Shown piece by piece: positions 1 through 17,104 of a stretch of DNA of 64,000 nt. Where the stretch lies: assembly GCF_018691265.1 (NCBI RefSeq), contig NW_024881296.1, forward strand, positions 10,447,427 through 10,511,426, given 5' to 3'. The notes beneath the pieces were generated by a model. That model saw only the letters and a program-made list of their open reading frames with translations, ran no database searches and was not told where the DNA came from. Both the position numbers and the translations under genes were made by a program. The DNA comes from Tyto alba (taxonomy: Eukaryota; Chordata; Aves; Strigiformes; Tytonidae). Within the stretch, counting starts at the first letter, position 1, and each line of letters opens with the position of its first letter.

Positions 1-505
1 ATAGAAGAGCCTGTAGCTTTCAGTCACTCATCTGAGAAACTAGGATGTCAGACACAGTAGAGGAGATAGCTGCAATCTGAGCTTTTACATGTTTGAAGAT
101 CCTGGACATGTTCTGTCTATATAGACCAGCTTTATGCTGGACATCTGATGTGCACATGTGGAAAACGTGACAAAATTGGAATGAATTGGATGTAATGTAC
201 ACGCTTTTGGTACATGTGCAGATCCAAGTGTGCAACCTTTACGCAGTAAAGCCAGTATTCCCAGATCAGTTGGATACTGTACACACACAAGTCTATCAGT
301 GCTACAGAGACATGGTCAGGCCAGCAGTCCCAGACTGACCATCCAATTCATTGCACATGGAACATGTACAACCTGTTTGAGAAATACTGGGCACCATTCT
401 GTAGCCATACACTTCTGGAATTTTTTTTCCTGCTCACGTCTTTCACATTCAAGTCACCTGGATTAAGCAAGGCTTAAGCTTCCACCTTTCTTTCTTTCTT
501 TACAG

Positions 506-538
506 AAAGAAGACTGTTCCACAGTACCTGGGTCCTGG
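506..538 (+). other. Candidate 33-nt microexon
   Basis: An unusually good acceptor (a TTTC-repeat pyrimidine tract ending TACAG at 501-505) faces an unusually good donor (TGG followed by GTAAGA, with GT at 539-540). They enclose 33 nt, an exact multiple of three. The next exon begins in phase 0, so use of this segment would insert the 11 residues KEDCSTVPGSW without a frameshift. I do not recognise these residues from FMN2, so this is a prediction from splice-site strength and length only. It may be an unused pair of sites. Confidence 0.3.
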
Positions 539-2684
539 GTAAGAACTCTAGCCAAGACAGAGTTCCCTCATATCTCTTTTAAACCCCGTAGGTTTCTGCT
601 GTGGAATTGTCCTTTGGATTGAAAATGAACCTCCTTTCCATTATGTGTATTTTTCCTATTGGGTCTTCTGGTTCCTGTCAACAGCTTTTGACCATCTTTT
701 ACATGTATGATAAATTAAGTCTTCCCTTGCTTATTCATCTGAGATAACTGTCTAATTTTTGTTTCTGATTGGATTTATATAATTTTAAATTTCCTTCCTT
801 GTTGAGGATGGTGGAAACATGCTGTGACTTATGTTTGTTTGATACAGCCCTTTCTGATCTAGATAAAGACTCTAAACTTCTTGCTAGGTGAAAGGCAGAA
901 ATCTATTTAAACTATTCTGAGGGTATCTTAAAAGTCAAAATGAAAAGTATCTCCATCTAAAAATACTGATGCATATAAATACTGAGGCTTTGTTTTGTTT
1001 TGGTATGTTTCTTTTTTAAACCAAATAAATTTAAAGTATGTAATTTCCTCTGGATAAGTATCTCTGCATTCATAACAAAGTCTTGTTCATAATATGCTGT
1101 TTCTTTGAAGACCTGGATATATCGGTGATTGTTAGGTAACAACACCAGTAGAAAATCACCAGATTGTTTGCAATGCCTTGTCTCAAAGATATGGTTTCTT
1201 TGGGCATGGGATAAAAAGTCTCTTTAATTCATTGATACATTTTTGCTTATCTGAATTGCTTAATCATCCCAGTTGATTGCCCATTTTTTTAAAATTTTAA
1301 CAAATAACTTCTTCTCTTGAAAGAAATTTCATGGTCTGCAGGGTAAAATCTCTTGTAAAACAGTAAATTCTAGTTTTTTTCCTGTTGTTCAGGTAGAATT
1401 TCAGGATTCAAGTATTACCTCTTTTTCTTGTGAAAAGTTGAATCCAATCTCCTGAGTAAATGAGTTTTTAAAACAACGATGAACTGTTCTGAGATCAGCC
1501 ATCATTAAGGCATGTCTCTTCAGAACCATTTAATATTGTGTCTAATCCTGTTGGCTTCAGTTTGTTTGTGGCAGGAATGGATTTTCCAGTTCAGATAGAA
1601 TTGAGAAGCTGTGTCTGTCATAAAACCCTTGGTGGGGTGTTCTTACAGTGTAAAATGGGCCCATGAGAGATACAGTCTGGGGAAACTGGATTTGTTTTCA
1701 AATAACTGAAAATTGGTGTGTGGCCTTAATAATCCTAAGTACATATTTCCTTTTGATAATGTTGCCTTCTGAAGAACTGGTAGGCCTTATTGTATTTTCA
1801 GGTGACTGGTAGGGGGATAAGAGCAGGTGAAACAAAGGGATAATAGAATATTCTATTTCTCCTTTATAATTAAGTTCTTCAACAAAACTGTTGCTGCTAC
1901 GAAGTATTGAGCTATTAAAGTAAACTGAATGGATTGAAGCACCATGAGTAGTCTGTAAGGCGTATGTCTTTTTCAGCCTTTTTTCCTTGTTATAATGCTG
2001 CTTGTTAATATGTCTGCTGTGTTTATTACTTCACTTTTCATTGAAAAAAATTTTTTCTGTTCCATTTCTCTTCAAAGTTTGGTAGGGAGACCTAGTTGTA
2101 ATCTATAACTTTCGGTTCAAACTGCCATTCCAGACAGTTCAAACAATTTAGGGGTTTATAAATTTTGATAAAGGTGTTTCAAAATCAAACAATAGTTTAT
2201 TTAAATGTAGTAGTTGCTGGTTTACTTCTGGGATTGCTTTAGGATAGCTGGGAAACTCTAAGATAAACACAAAATAGAAATTTTATGTTTGAAAACCAAT
2301 TCTGTTCCGAAACAATTTCTTAAGTATTAATGAACATATATTTTATTAATAGTCCCCAGCTGGAGGTTACAACTTCACTTTCCAGAAAGAAAAATGACTT
2401 TTAAATGTTTCATGTGTCAAAGAATGAGATGAAAAACATCATCTTCCTGAAACAAATCAAGGCAATTAGTATATCAGGTATTGTATGTTTACAAGACCTA
2501 TAAAATCTGAATAATTGAAAGGTTTCCTATGAATAAGCCTACAGTCTCACCCATGAAGCTTATGATTTTATAAAAGGGAACAAAAAGGCACTAAGTAACT
2601 GTTTTGCTGTAACCACTTGGGAAGTCTGTTGCATGACAAACTTAATTCAATTAAATACTTAGTGCTGACCAATATTCCAAATTT

Positions 2685-2705
2685 AAAAAAAAAAAAAAAA
2701 AAAAA
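2685..2705. repeat. A21 homopolymer
   Basis: An uninterrupted run of 21 A in intronic sequence. It could be the decayed tail of a retroposed copy, but nothing recognisable precedes it. Confidence 0.9.
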
Positions 2706-3720
2706 GGTACTGAATAGTAAATGCATACCGCTAGAAAATAATAAATTCTTTATTAAAAGATTTTGTGTTGTAAAGTCATGTCTGTCCTATCTCCTGTTTG
2801 ACTTTCCTGAATAAGCACAAGTGGCTATTTTTGGACTAGGTTGCTTCTTTTGGTACCTTTTAGATAAAAGCACATACCCATTACATTTAGTACAGTTTAT
2901 TACTGGTATTTATTTAAAAATGTAGGAATTACTGTGCCATTTAAGGTTAGTGATTTCTCTACTCAATCTGCAGCAGGCAGGATCAGATGCTTCAGAGAAA
3001 GATATAAAAAAATGTGGAAAACGCCAAATACAGAATAACCATTCCAGAAAGGAAGCTTTTCTAACATTATTCACTCACAGTCTGTCACTTGGCAGAGGAG
3101 TTTCAAATATTGGATGGGAAGAAAGTTCTCTCTTGGTTCTCCTCTTCTTTCCCTTCCCAAGCATGGTGGCTGGAGAAAAACATAATTACTCTGTTCTGAG
3201 ATAAGCTGTTTTTGAAAAGTGAACATTTGTTATGTTCTGCATTCCTAATCTGTATTGTATCATTAAGGTGTATATTGAAACCCAACAGTCAGTAGTATGT
3301 TGAGTCTGTTATGCACAGTGCAACCTTTTGAAGAAACACTTAACGTCTTTTCCGTTAACAGAATTAAAATAATGCAGTGCCCTTCCCACCACCGTGTCTG
3401 CATATCCATGTGTACACAAACGCTTGCAGTACTTGTGCTCAGTGGTTGGTTGTTTTCTTGGTCAGGGTATGGGGGGGAGAGGGAGGGAGGGATTGTTGCT
3501 GATTTTTGGTTTTGCCAAATATAACCACAGTCTAAAACATGCTTATCCTGATGAAGGTAGTTTCATACTGAAGCAAGTCATTTTCTGAAGCTATCTTCTT
3601 CCACTGTAAGATGCAGCTAGCCAAAATGATAACATCTGTTTTAAAGACTTGTCATAACTGGCTCATTTCCGAACCTCTGGAATACCAATACTCTAAATTT
3701 TATTTTTGATATAGTGCTGA

Positions 3721-6458
<2,738 letters not shown>

Positions 6459-6603
6459 AGATTCTAGTGCTTCACTTGTGTGGGAAAAAATTGAAGAGCC
6501 TTCCATAGATTATCATGAGTTTGAAGAACTGTTTTCTAAAACAGCTGTTAAAGAGAGGAAGAAACCCATTTCGGACACCATTACAAAAACAAAGACTAAA
6601 CAA
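6459..6603 (+). CDS. FMN2: FMN2 exon: FH2 lasso/linker
   Basis: This 145-nt exon completes the split Arg and then encodes 48 residues, beginning [19 protein letters not shown] and ending KTKTKQ. The Trp in LVWEKI is a hallmark of the FH2 N-terminal lasso, which wraps the post of the partner subunit to form the head-to-tail dimer. The basic stretch [10 protein letters not shown] belongs to the FH2 linker. The exon ends in phase 0 at CAA followed by GTGAGT. From memory, the only differences from human FMN2 are a few conservative changes. Confidence 0.96.
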
Positions 6604-6707
6604 GTGAGTATTCATTTAATTTCAGATCTTTTCTAGGCTGGTTTTTACATAAAGACAGATTTTTGCATGCAGCTGAGATAGATTTTGGCTGGTGTGAAAT
6701 TGTTACC

Positions 6708-6730
6708 ATATATATATATAGAGAGAGAGA
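6708..6730. repeat. (AT)n-(GA)n microsatellite
   Basis: About six AT dinucleotides run directly into five GA dinucleotides. Confidence 0.9.
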
Positions 6731-9700
6731 TGTAGAAATATAAGAAAAGGAGAGAATGTAGGATGGGTTTCAAAGCTATCTGGGTTAGAGACTGAAGATT
6801 TATCTTTTTAGAAATGACTTTTCAAGTGTGTGTTTTCTTATAAATATCTTTGCTTTATCCACTTTTAAATTAACAAAAATAAACCTAGAATAATTAGGTG
6901 CATATATAATGCTTTGAAACTGCACGTGTGCAATAAACAGTATGTAAATTGTGATTAATTTTATAAATTAAGTAATGAATTGCATATGAATTACAATGAC
7001 GTCAGGAAAAAAATATGTTTAAGAATTGAAGTCCTAATGTCATACCAGTCATAACAGTTCTAAGTCTGTTGTGTTTATACATGCAGTAAATATGAAGTTT
7101 ATGCATACAGTAGATGACAAGCACAGCTGGAAAAATATGACACTCATCAAACTGGTTTCTTGAAATAGAATGGTGTATGATAAAATAAAAATAGGAAGCA
7201 TTTTAAAGTAGAAGTTTAAACCCTGGGATAAAAGAATTGAATCTGAATGTTTATGTGACTAGAACGCTGTAATCTTCTTGGTATCTATGTAAAAATCGAA
7301 CTGTGATGGTATGATAAGTAATTTGCAATTAAAGTTTCAGGCTGTAGAGGAGAATGTTCTCGTATGGAATCGTAAACAGCAGTTAAAGTTCCAGTTTTAT
7401 TTTCAAGTTCCTGTACACAATTCAAGACGAGGCTGTTCTTTCCATCACCTTCTAACATAAAAGTTAACAGTATACAGGATTTTTTTCCACACTGGATATA
7501 CAGTGGGACTCTTAAAAATCTGCATGCACTAGATCTTATGTTTGAATATGACCTCCCCACCTAGCAGTTCCGGAGATCTTGCCCCCACAGACACGTTTTG
7601 GTCAGCGATATAAACATGCAGGCGCTCTTTACTGTGCTGGCAACCTGCTGCAGGCAACAGAACTGGTAGTGAAGTTAGGATGATTATCCCAAGGTGGTGG
7701 ATAAAACCCTTATCTGGACGATTGGGAAGGATAGCATAAACCACACTCATGTGGCTGTTCATCATGTACCTGTGTGCTGCACTAGGCTGTATTAACTGGG
7801 ATGGGAGGAAAGGTAATGGTACTGCTGCTGCCTTGCTGTCCTGCAACAAATCTCCAAAATTCAAGACCTTTGCTCTTCCTCCCTCCTTCTAGAAAAAGCC
7901 CCTTTTAATGGTTATTTTTAACTAAGTTAGTGTGATAGCTCTTTAGGTAAAAAAGGAGTGCAAAGCTATACCTGATGCTTTGCCTATGAGCTGTTGGTCC
8001 ATTCACATTTCATGAGATTTGGTGATGCAAATCTCTGAACAGAGTATAAACTACGACTGTTTAATTCTGTAACATAAACGGTGGTTAAAGACAGACAGCA
8101 ATTATGAATGAACATGAGATGTGGATTTTAATACTAAGAGTATTTGTTTTTCTTGCAGTGATGAAAATTGAGATACATTGTCAATAAATAAATAAAATGT
8201 AGATAAAACTAAATGAAAGTGAATGATTGTTCTTAACTTCTTTGAGAAGAACAAGTTGTTTATGACAGAAATTTCCACACAGAAGTTTAAGGCAATCTAA
8301 GTAGGTGCCATCATCTAGAATGAGCATTCCTGTGGTCCACCTAAATTGACAGAAGAGAATCCCCTGTGTGTTTATATTCCTCTGGTAGACAAATGTACTG
8401 TTCTCCAAAAGAGAGAAAAAATGCCTAATGGAGAAGTCTCATTTCTTGAACTGTAGTATCTGGGGGGCAAAGACCAACCAAAGAGATAATCACAGGCTCT
8501 CATCAGAACTACAGTTAAAGCTATCATTTATTGCAGATGTCACGTTAAGTGTTCATGTGTGCAAGTCCAGTTTGGGCTTTTCATAGTATTGTCATGAGAC
8601 AACTGAAGTAGAACAGCTTCACAAATATATTCTACGTAAGCCCTTTCAGCAGCTCGGAATGCAGGCCTTCATTTTTTAAATTCTCTTCATTTATACCGCA
8701 GTAAACACTTGGATAATGAAGTCCATCCATGTTTAGCAGAAGAAACAGTTATTTGGGGAAAGCATGGCTGTAATTCCACAAGTATGTTTTTATAGGAAGC
8801 ACCAAGTGCTGTTTAAGTGGTTACTGACTTACATGGCTTCTGTGATAGTTACGGGTGTTGTAAAGATCTTACAAATAGTGTTTCTGTAGTGATTTTTACA
8901 GGGATGTGTTATGCAAAGCAGATGTGCTCTGTCACCTGTTGAGCTATGGAGGAGCGTTGTACAGAACAGAACCAGGACTCTCAAAACTCACTCTGCTTTC
9001 CAGAAATGCTCTTGTCTGGCAATTGGTTTTCCTCCTTCCACTGATATGCGGGTGTGCTGAGAGGATGTATTGCTTAGATGGATTGGATGTAAAATGCTAG
9101 CTACACTGGGAATAGTAGTCGGAGAAAAAATGCCCAGATAACTTTCAAATGCATAAAATATTTGGTACTCTATGTAAACATCTGATTTCAATAAAACAAT
9201 GTTTTTACTGTAAGCTGAAGTAAAAATGTATCTACAGTGGAGGCCACGTGGTTGTGGTGGGGGGATTCTAGATAATCTGAAGAAAGATTTGATAGTTTTG
9301 GGATGTTTTAGTGGGTGAAATATTAATTATTTTGGAGTATGCTGCTGTTCTGCACACAGAGCTATTTATGTTATATGCCGTAAAGTATATACATATGTTT
9401 GCTTGTGTATGCATATAGATGTACATGATATAATTATTTATAAATGGGGACCCCTTTTTAAGTGGTAAAATTATCTATATTGTTGTGCATTGTTTTGGGG
9501 GAGGGGGGTAGGGTTTGAGTTAACAATTGAATTAATTTCACCCTACTCAAGTATTGGTTCTAATTGTTTTTCCCTTGGCATGAATATCTGCAAATAACTT
9601 CTGCAGATATAAATCAATAACGCTTAAAAAAAATAAGTATTACATCTAGCACTGAATGAAGGCCACATTAAAATCCATTCCAGAACTTTAAAGAAAGAGA

Positions 9701-10020
9701 AAAAATTAAGTGTTAATATTTATTTGTATATGCAGCTCACTTTATTCTTACTGTCTCTCATTTGCTGCTATGGCAAAAACTGTGATTTATTTTGCTCCAT
9801 TAATATGTATATGTCAAATTCTCAGCTGCTGTAAATGTGTGCAGGCTCACTCAGTGAGAATGCCTACTAAATCTTCAAAGAAAGTCCTTTATGGGCTATA
9901 TTATAGGTGGGGCTGCCATTGCTACCTATTAAAGTGGTCTGGATTTCATTATAAGTCCCTGTTGTTACAACTTTGCCAAAATTTAGCTCTTTAGGCTGCA
10001 AGTTCTGTTGGGTTAGAGTT

Positions 10021-10036
10021 CCCCCCCCCCCCCCCC
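10021..10036. repeat. C16 homopolymer
   Basis: Sixteen consecutive C within an AT-rich intron. It is G-quadruplex capable on the opposite strand, and its length is prone to sequencing error. Confidence 0.9.
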
Positions 10037-13000
10037 ATATTGGGTGTCTCCTTCATTTTGCCAATGTTAAGAAAGAAAACAAAGTCTGGTTTTGCTCATG
10101 TCCAAATAGTTTCATAGGCTTGAATATGGAAAAATTTTGTCAGATACATGTCTTGTTAATTGTGTAAAGGGTTTCTTAAATTTTGCCACTCTACAGGCTG
10201 TATCTCAGTTCCTGTTGCTCAGGAGAGACTTCAGGTATCATTCTGAAGATTTTTTCCTAACCTTGTACTGGCAGGCTGGAAAACAGGGGGCCAGGATGAG
10301 AGAGCCACAGGAAGATTAAGATGAGTAACCAGGGAGGAAGTGAAGAACTGAGAACTGACAGGGGGAAATATAGAGCATAATAGGCCTGATTCCGTGTCAC
10401 CTCTTATTCTATCTAAATTAATTTCTCTCAGAAACTTGGATATTGTTGTCCTGGGTGTTCCTTTCAGTAAATAGTGGATCTCATTAAGCCTATAGTGTTT
10501 GACCCAAGCAAAAGGTGAAAACTCGCTCTTGGAATGTCTTGTTTAGCCATGACATGTAGTTACAGTATTAGTTTTGGTTACATGGCTGGATAATATTTTT
10601 CGTAGGACCCTTTCCATAGCTGGCATGGACTGTGTGGAATGAGTGTAGTTCAGAATGATTACCTAGGACATTAAGCTGTTACCTGAGTAAAAAAATGCTT
10701 TTATCAGTTGTTGCAGCACTTAAAAAACATATAATTAGTGAAGCAGGAAGAAAAATGATAGTCTCATGGTTAAGGCTGCATACTCAAGAAAGACGGTAAA
10801 TGTGGTACATAATCAGAAAATCTTGGTATCACTGTCAGGATAATAAGTTTACAGAAGGGATTGCACTGACTTGCATAGATTGCTTTCATAACTTTTAAAC
10901 AGTCATCTTAGAAGCCTTACTGATACTCTTCTAACTGTATTTTTGGAAAATAATATATGTGTAACTGTAACGAACTTTCCAAGAGCTGACCATGTGTTTA
11001 TAATCTATCATGTAAATGAAATAAAAATGTTAAAAATATTCTCATATGGAAAGTCCACTATTAATCTATTGACATTAAGATTTAATCTCCACCTTCCACC
11101 CCAGAAAATAAATAGTAGGTTACTAAAGTTTCATTCTGTTTCAGAAGCCTTATATGCAAACAAGATGTATCAATAAAACTGTTTAGTTAATGATTTCAGC
11201 ATTTTTGAATTTTTAAGTTGAGCATAAAGAGGCTGAGGTAATAGGATAGCCCTAGAAATAAAATGCCTCATAAGTATAAATTGGTAAATAAAGTAAATGT
11301 CATGTTGAGTTAACAGATGAAAGTTTATTCATGTTTACTCATTAACAAGGAATAACATAAGGGGAAAAAGAATTTTCTGAAAAGGAGGGCTTATTCTGTC
11401 TGCAAACAGTGGAGGCACTGTTTTAAGGAGCTTTCTGTATCCACACTTATTGATCTATTACCTGTGTCAATGGCACAACCATTTGCTGCAATTTTATGTA
11501 CGCTCCAGAGATAGAGTTGGGCTTCTGCTGCCCCCATGGACAGGAATTTTGGAGGATTTTAATACATCATTTTTATTTCTACAAGCAAATAATTAACAAT
11601 TTCATGAAGTTACTTATGAAATTAAATAATGTCTCACTTATTTGGCTTGTAAGAATAATTTCTTTAGAGATAATGAATGTGATCTCCGTTTTTACCTCAT
11701 TCTCTTCTTTATATGGCTTATTGCATGTTTTGTTATTATATTAATTGCTTTGTAACTGTATCTACAAATGTCTCTGTTGCACACACAGTTTTACCTGAAT
11801 GCATCTATGTATCTAACATCTCTACCTGTTCAGGCTTCCCAGGTTGATGTCCTCTATTAACCACATGCATTTATCATTCTTGTTTCCTTCCTGCTTTCTT
11901 TCTTCAGATCATGTATTCGCAAGTTTACAAACAAGCACGCAAGCTTGGCATCTGACAAGCTTGCAAACTCATCTTGTGACATAAGAGCTCTGTGTGTTTC
12001 TCTATTTTATTCACGTATCCTCTCTAGCAATGAAAGGTTCTGTTGATGTAATGGCCTGATTTAGGTGTTGCTCCTTAAGGATTCTGTATGGGTGAGAAAG
12101 GCTATGTTCATTTCTTAACCAGAGGAGCCATGTAGAGTGACAGTGGCCTCATTGCGTTTCTCTGTGCTCTGGAAGACCTCTGCAGGGGAAGGTCTTACTG
12201 AACGTTTGTTCAAATAAAGACAAAAATAGGCTTTGGGTTGGAGTGAGTGAGTTGCAGCTGTTCTGTGAGACTGAAAACTGCATATCTAAAAAGCATAACC
12301 CAGATCTCAAATCCCAGCAGAATGCAAGATGCCACTCTGGGCTGTGTACAATTCTTGCTGTCCCTGACACTGTCAAGTAGAGGCATCTTAGTTACAGCCA
12401 TCTTTCCAGGGAGGCTGGCAATCTCTCATTTCCAGAGCCAGTAGTTCTACACCTTTTAAATCCTTTATTCTCCATCTCTCCATGGTGCTTCTGACTCGCT
12501 CTGTGCAGTGGACACTGTATTGTTGGATGACATCAAGGGAAGACAAAAGGAAGAAAATATGGAGATAGCAATACACATTTCTTCTCCCATCTCTCTGTCC
12601 ACATTGATTTTGCTAAGGAGGCAAGAAGCAACACTTTTTAGTAGAGTAGTTTCTAAATCTGATCAAGAAAACTCAGATTGCTCTGGAATCAAATATGCGT
12701 ATGGACTGAATATGTGTCATCTAGAAATTAGTTCAGTACAGTGGTCATGATGATCTAGTAAATAAATCACTGTCTAACTTAAGTGTAGTGTACTTGTCTG
12801 GGTTACTGTCAGATCCTAGCTGACTTACAAGTTAAACATATTTTTACCGTCAGCATGAAAATCAAGGTTTTAAGATTGTTATGTGTTTATTTGTAGAGAA
12901 TTATTTTGCAGGTATTTCCTTATGGCTATATTTTGTTATTTAGAGCTGACTTCAGTACAAACAGCAAGAACAAAAAGGTTGTTATATTCATTTGGAGTAG

Positions 13001-13478
13001 GTACAGTGAATAATGTCATACTTCTGACTGTAAAAGTATGTCCCCATTTAAAAGTGGGAACACTAGAGCTTTTACAGCATGAGGGTTTTTTTGTTTGCTG
13101 TTGATATCCCCCACTAGATATCTGAGTGGGTTCTCACCTTTCTTTGGGAGTGTTTTTGGTTTGGGGTTTTATTTTTTTGCATTCTTTACTTTTTGCTAAG
13201 CACCTCCCTCTTCTTCCATGTCTATCTTCCTGATTTGCTGTGCTAACTTTTTATAAAATATTTAAGACTCTTAATTTCAAATGTATTTGTGTATGCAATA
13301 TGTTTTGCAAGTTTGCAAAAAATGTGTGTAATTGCATGCCTAATTTGAGTACACAGTGACAAGATTGTTCATAGCAATTGGGCTGATCACTTGCAAAAAA
13401 CACCTGCTGAGTGCATTCCAGAACATGCATGAAAATTCCGGCTTTTATACAGAGTTTCTAAGGAAATTTTAGCTTTTG

Positions 13479-13506
13479 TTTTTTTTTTTTTTTTTTTAAA
13501 AAAAAA
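13479..13506. repeat. T19-A9 tract
   Basis: A T run followed immediately by an A run, able to fold back as a simple A/T hairpin. Confidence 0.9.
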
Positions 13507-15848
13507 GAGTTTATATTGTAGTATCTGAAAATTCATTGCATTATTAACGCACAGATACATTTTTAAATTACAAACATAAGATCTAAACATATAAAAACTA
13601 AACTTTGGGCACCCTCGTCCTTTAGCTGATGAACGAAGGAATAACTATAATTATGGTACGTAAGAATGAGCTAGGCTCTCAAAGAGGAGTTTTAGGTATG
13701 GAAAAATAAAATCCTTGTGACCTATTTTTAAACTAAAGAAACTTTGCTATTTTTTACCATCCCCTACTCCAGTCCTTAAAGTTAGAATATTGTTGCTATC
13801 TTTTTATTAAGGGACATTTTACTGTTGTTTAGACTCCCATTGAGGAACACAATGCCTGTCTAACTTACCTAGATTGCTTAGATTCAGATATACAGTATTT
13901 TTCCACCTAATATCATAAGCGAGGAATATTAATTGGGGTAGCAATCTCTTAGTAAAAGATTACTTCTACAGCAATAGTTTTATGATATTCATTTCAAACA
14001 ATACTATTTTAGTGATAGTACACTGTGAAAGGGCCTGAACTGTTTCTCATCCGTATTGTTAAAAGCTTTGTTTGTGAAAACACAGTAGAGTAATAGATAA
14101 AATGAATGAAAAGTAAATATTATGTTTAATCTTTACCCTCAAGCATAAAGTTACAGCATCCACAAACTAAGAGACATGGCTGCCTGGCTGCTCTAATTTG
14201 CATAACATGGCAACAACCCACATCTAGAAATACATAATGAAGAGAACTTCGAAACCTTAGATATCTCCTTATAGAATATGAGGATCCTCAGGGGGGGAAG
14301 TAACTAGTTAGTTTGCAGAGGGGCTTTCAGGTTCGATTAGGGTAGGAGACAGGTGCTCAAAATTTACACTTTATGGTTGATATTCTGTGATAGAAGTTGA
14401 GTTCAGTTAAAGCATTATGTGCCATTTGCAGGGATATGCTGTTATCCTGCCAGGTCTGGGTGTTGGTTTTCGGTGTTTGGTTTTGTTTTTGTAAGTATTA
14501 AGTAGAAATGTTTGATCTCCTGTTGTACCAAAATGACCTCACTATTTCAAGTAGTTCCTGTTTCCACTCTCACAGCTGTCATTACTAGCCAGAAGTCACT
14601 TCTGGATTTACCTTTAGGAAAAAAAGAAAACAAAAAAGAGAAACAAACAGAAAAAACAACCCACACACAAAAACCCACACTCATATGAGTGTAATACTAT
14701 TCTGTTATATCAGTAAGAAGACAGGGTTATATGTGTGAAAGGTATGATGGGTCCAGTTCTGTCCCTGCCAATTTTACATTTGGAATACAACTGAATCCAC
14801 AGAAATTGTGTTGTCACAGCACCTAGGGAGAAGGTGACTGCATCGCTGCCCTCATCCTGTCTCTTAACGTCGTATTTGGAACTGTGGGATTTCTGCATCC
14901 TCTCTGCAACAGTTACAAGCTATAGGCCTTTGTACGGTGGAGTTTTCTACATGTGACTTTTTGTAACATACAGTAGTTTTTTCTTAACCAGTGAGAGCCT
15001 TGGGATAATTTTGCTTAATGCTGGCAGTCAAAATCAGAACCAGAGAGCAAGAATTGTTGCAAAATTCCATGCATTAACTAAATATTATTCTGGGGAAATG
15101 GAATCTTTGTATTTTTGCTTCAGGGTTCTCATCAAACATGTGTCTTGCATTACCTTTCACTAAATATCTCTTTGACTGTTTTTGCTTGTGTTAAACAATC
15201 AGGAACAAATTTGGCATGTAGTTTGTTTACTGCTTAACAATGGGGACCACTCAACAATTAGAAAGTTTGTCCTAGACTTCAGGCTGCAGATAATATCTCT
15301 AGCTTCCTTTTTATTTATTTATTTTTTTAAAAAATTTGTTTAAAGCAGAGTTCTAGAATCCAAACTAAAAAGGAGCTGCTTATTGTGTCTGAGGCTTTAG
15401 ATCTTGTAGAGATTGGATTTATCAAACTTTTGTTGTTCCGCCTTTAAATGGCGTCACTTGTCTGTAGCCTGTAGACCCAGACCATGCAGCTGATTTAGTT
15501 TATTGTTTTATTTTTAAATGTGGGAATTGCTTTAGGCATTTATACTAATATTCATATTTTCTGAATTAGTGTTGTATTGTTACAGCCATTCTATTGGAGG
15601 AAACTATAGCATTCATGCAATTGACTGCAATGAGAATGAAATACATAATAGAGTTTAGTATAAAAGTTGACATAGACCCTACATTTTAAATAAAGCCAGA
15701 CAAAACTGGTAGCTGGTATATAAAAACACTTGATCTGTTGCTGTTCTGCATGCATTCACCTGACAGTCGCATTCTTCCTTACTCTTTTGATGTCATGGTG
15801 GTTCAGAATTTTGGCAGCAAAGACAACCTATTCTTTGTGGGGACAGTG

Positions 15849-15849
<1 letters not shown>

Positions 15850-15881
<32 letters not shown>
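15850..15881. repeat. T32 homopolymer
   Basis: Thirty-two consecutive T, possibly the reversed poly-A tail of an old retroposed copy. No body was recognised. Confidence 0.9.
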
Positions 15882-16624
15882 CTTCCATCTGATCACTGGC
15901 AAATTGTGGCACTCAATAAAGAATTATTATTCTGTCCATCAGCTCACTTTCAGACAAAGCAGCTGCTTCCTGCTAACTTTTATGCCAGATTCCTTTTAGA
16001 GCACAGAACTCTCTGGTACTGTAGCATTGATAGGAATCATGCCACCCTAAGAAATCACATTCTAGCCTGCATCATAATAACATAGTTAATTTATTTGGTT
16101 CATTTGTTTTCTGATTTTGGTCCCCTTGCTATATTTGTAGACCTGATCTCGGTAGCTTTAGATTGCTGATGGGTGTTAGAAACAGCAATTTCCTAATTTG
16201 AAGTGAATGTAGAAGTATATGTGTGCTGACACCATTAGAAGTGGAAGAGTCCCAAGAACAGACTCCAACTCATCCTTGCTCTTTGGGCCTCCAAGGGACA
16301 ACACTGTAGTTCTGCTTCCTCTGGAGAGGGCAAGTTGTGGATCCTTCCTTGGTCCTAGGTACGGCCACACCTGAATGCAGTTGTAATATTGTTTTGGGGA
16401 AGACCACTGAACGAGGGTATTTTACTCTCTGTTTTCTTCTTTTGTTTTCTTTTACTACTGGCCAGCATAGTAGCCTTCATCAGTTCCATTTCTACTTCAT
16501 TTTTGCAGATTGAGTGATAAGGAATGTACGCACTTACTCCCGATGAGCTCTCGCCACTTTGTCTGACTATTACTATTTCCTTATAGGACTTTTGGAGTGG
16601 GTTTGCATTCACTTTTTAATTCAC

Positions 16625-16655
16625 TTTTTTTTTTTTTTTTTTTTGGGGGGGGGGG
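16625..16655. repeat. T20-G11 tract
   Basis: Twenty T joined directly to eleven G. The A10-G14 tract at 39911 is the other homopolymer-to-G junction in the window. Confidence 0.9.
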
Positions 16656-16990
16656 ATAGTTTCCTTGTTCAAAATAAAGGCATCTAAGGACTCCCTCTAT
16701 ATGTTGATGACAGCAGCAAGCTTAAGTTATTCTATTATTGTGTGATGTTTCAGACTTGAGCAAAAGCAATAATGGTGGGAGCTGGAATCAACAGTTTCCA
16801 CATCTTCTGTTCTGAATTCAGTCTTGTCAATGTTGTTGGAGAGGACAGCTTTAAGGAGAAGGTTTTGAACTTTTATTATGTAAGATATCACATTGTTTGT
16901 TTGTGCTGCTCTGCCTTTTCTGGAAATACAGTTTGCTAGCAACACCAGTTAAAGAGTTTCTGTTCTTGAAATTTTGTACCCAGGTTTTTG

Positions 16991-17104
16991 GTATTTTTGT
17001 TTTTTGTTGTTTTTTTGTTGTTGTTGTTGTTCTTGGTTTGTTTTGTTTTTTTTTTTTTTTGTTTGGTTCGTTTTTTGTTTTTGTTTTTGTTTTTTTTTTT
17101 TTTT
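16991..17104. repeat. T/G-rich simple sequence
   Basis: Interrupted (GTT)n and (GTTTTT)n with T runs of up to about 15. It produces low-complexity Phe/Val or Lys/Asn/Thr frames that are not genes. Confidence 0.9.

Noticed and set aside
2950..3204. 84-codon + strand frame starting MISLLNLQQAGSDASEK, considered as an upstream FMN2 exon
   Set aside because: CTGCAG at 2969-2974 offers only a weak acceptor, no in-phase donor follows, and I find no resemblance to FMN2.
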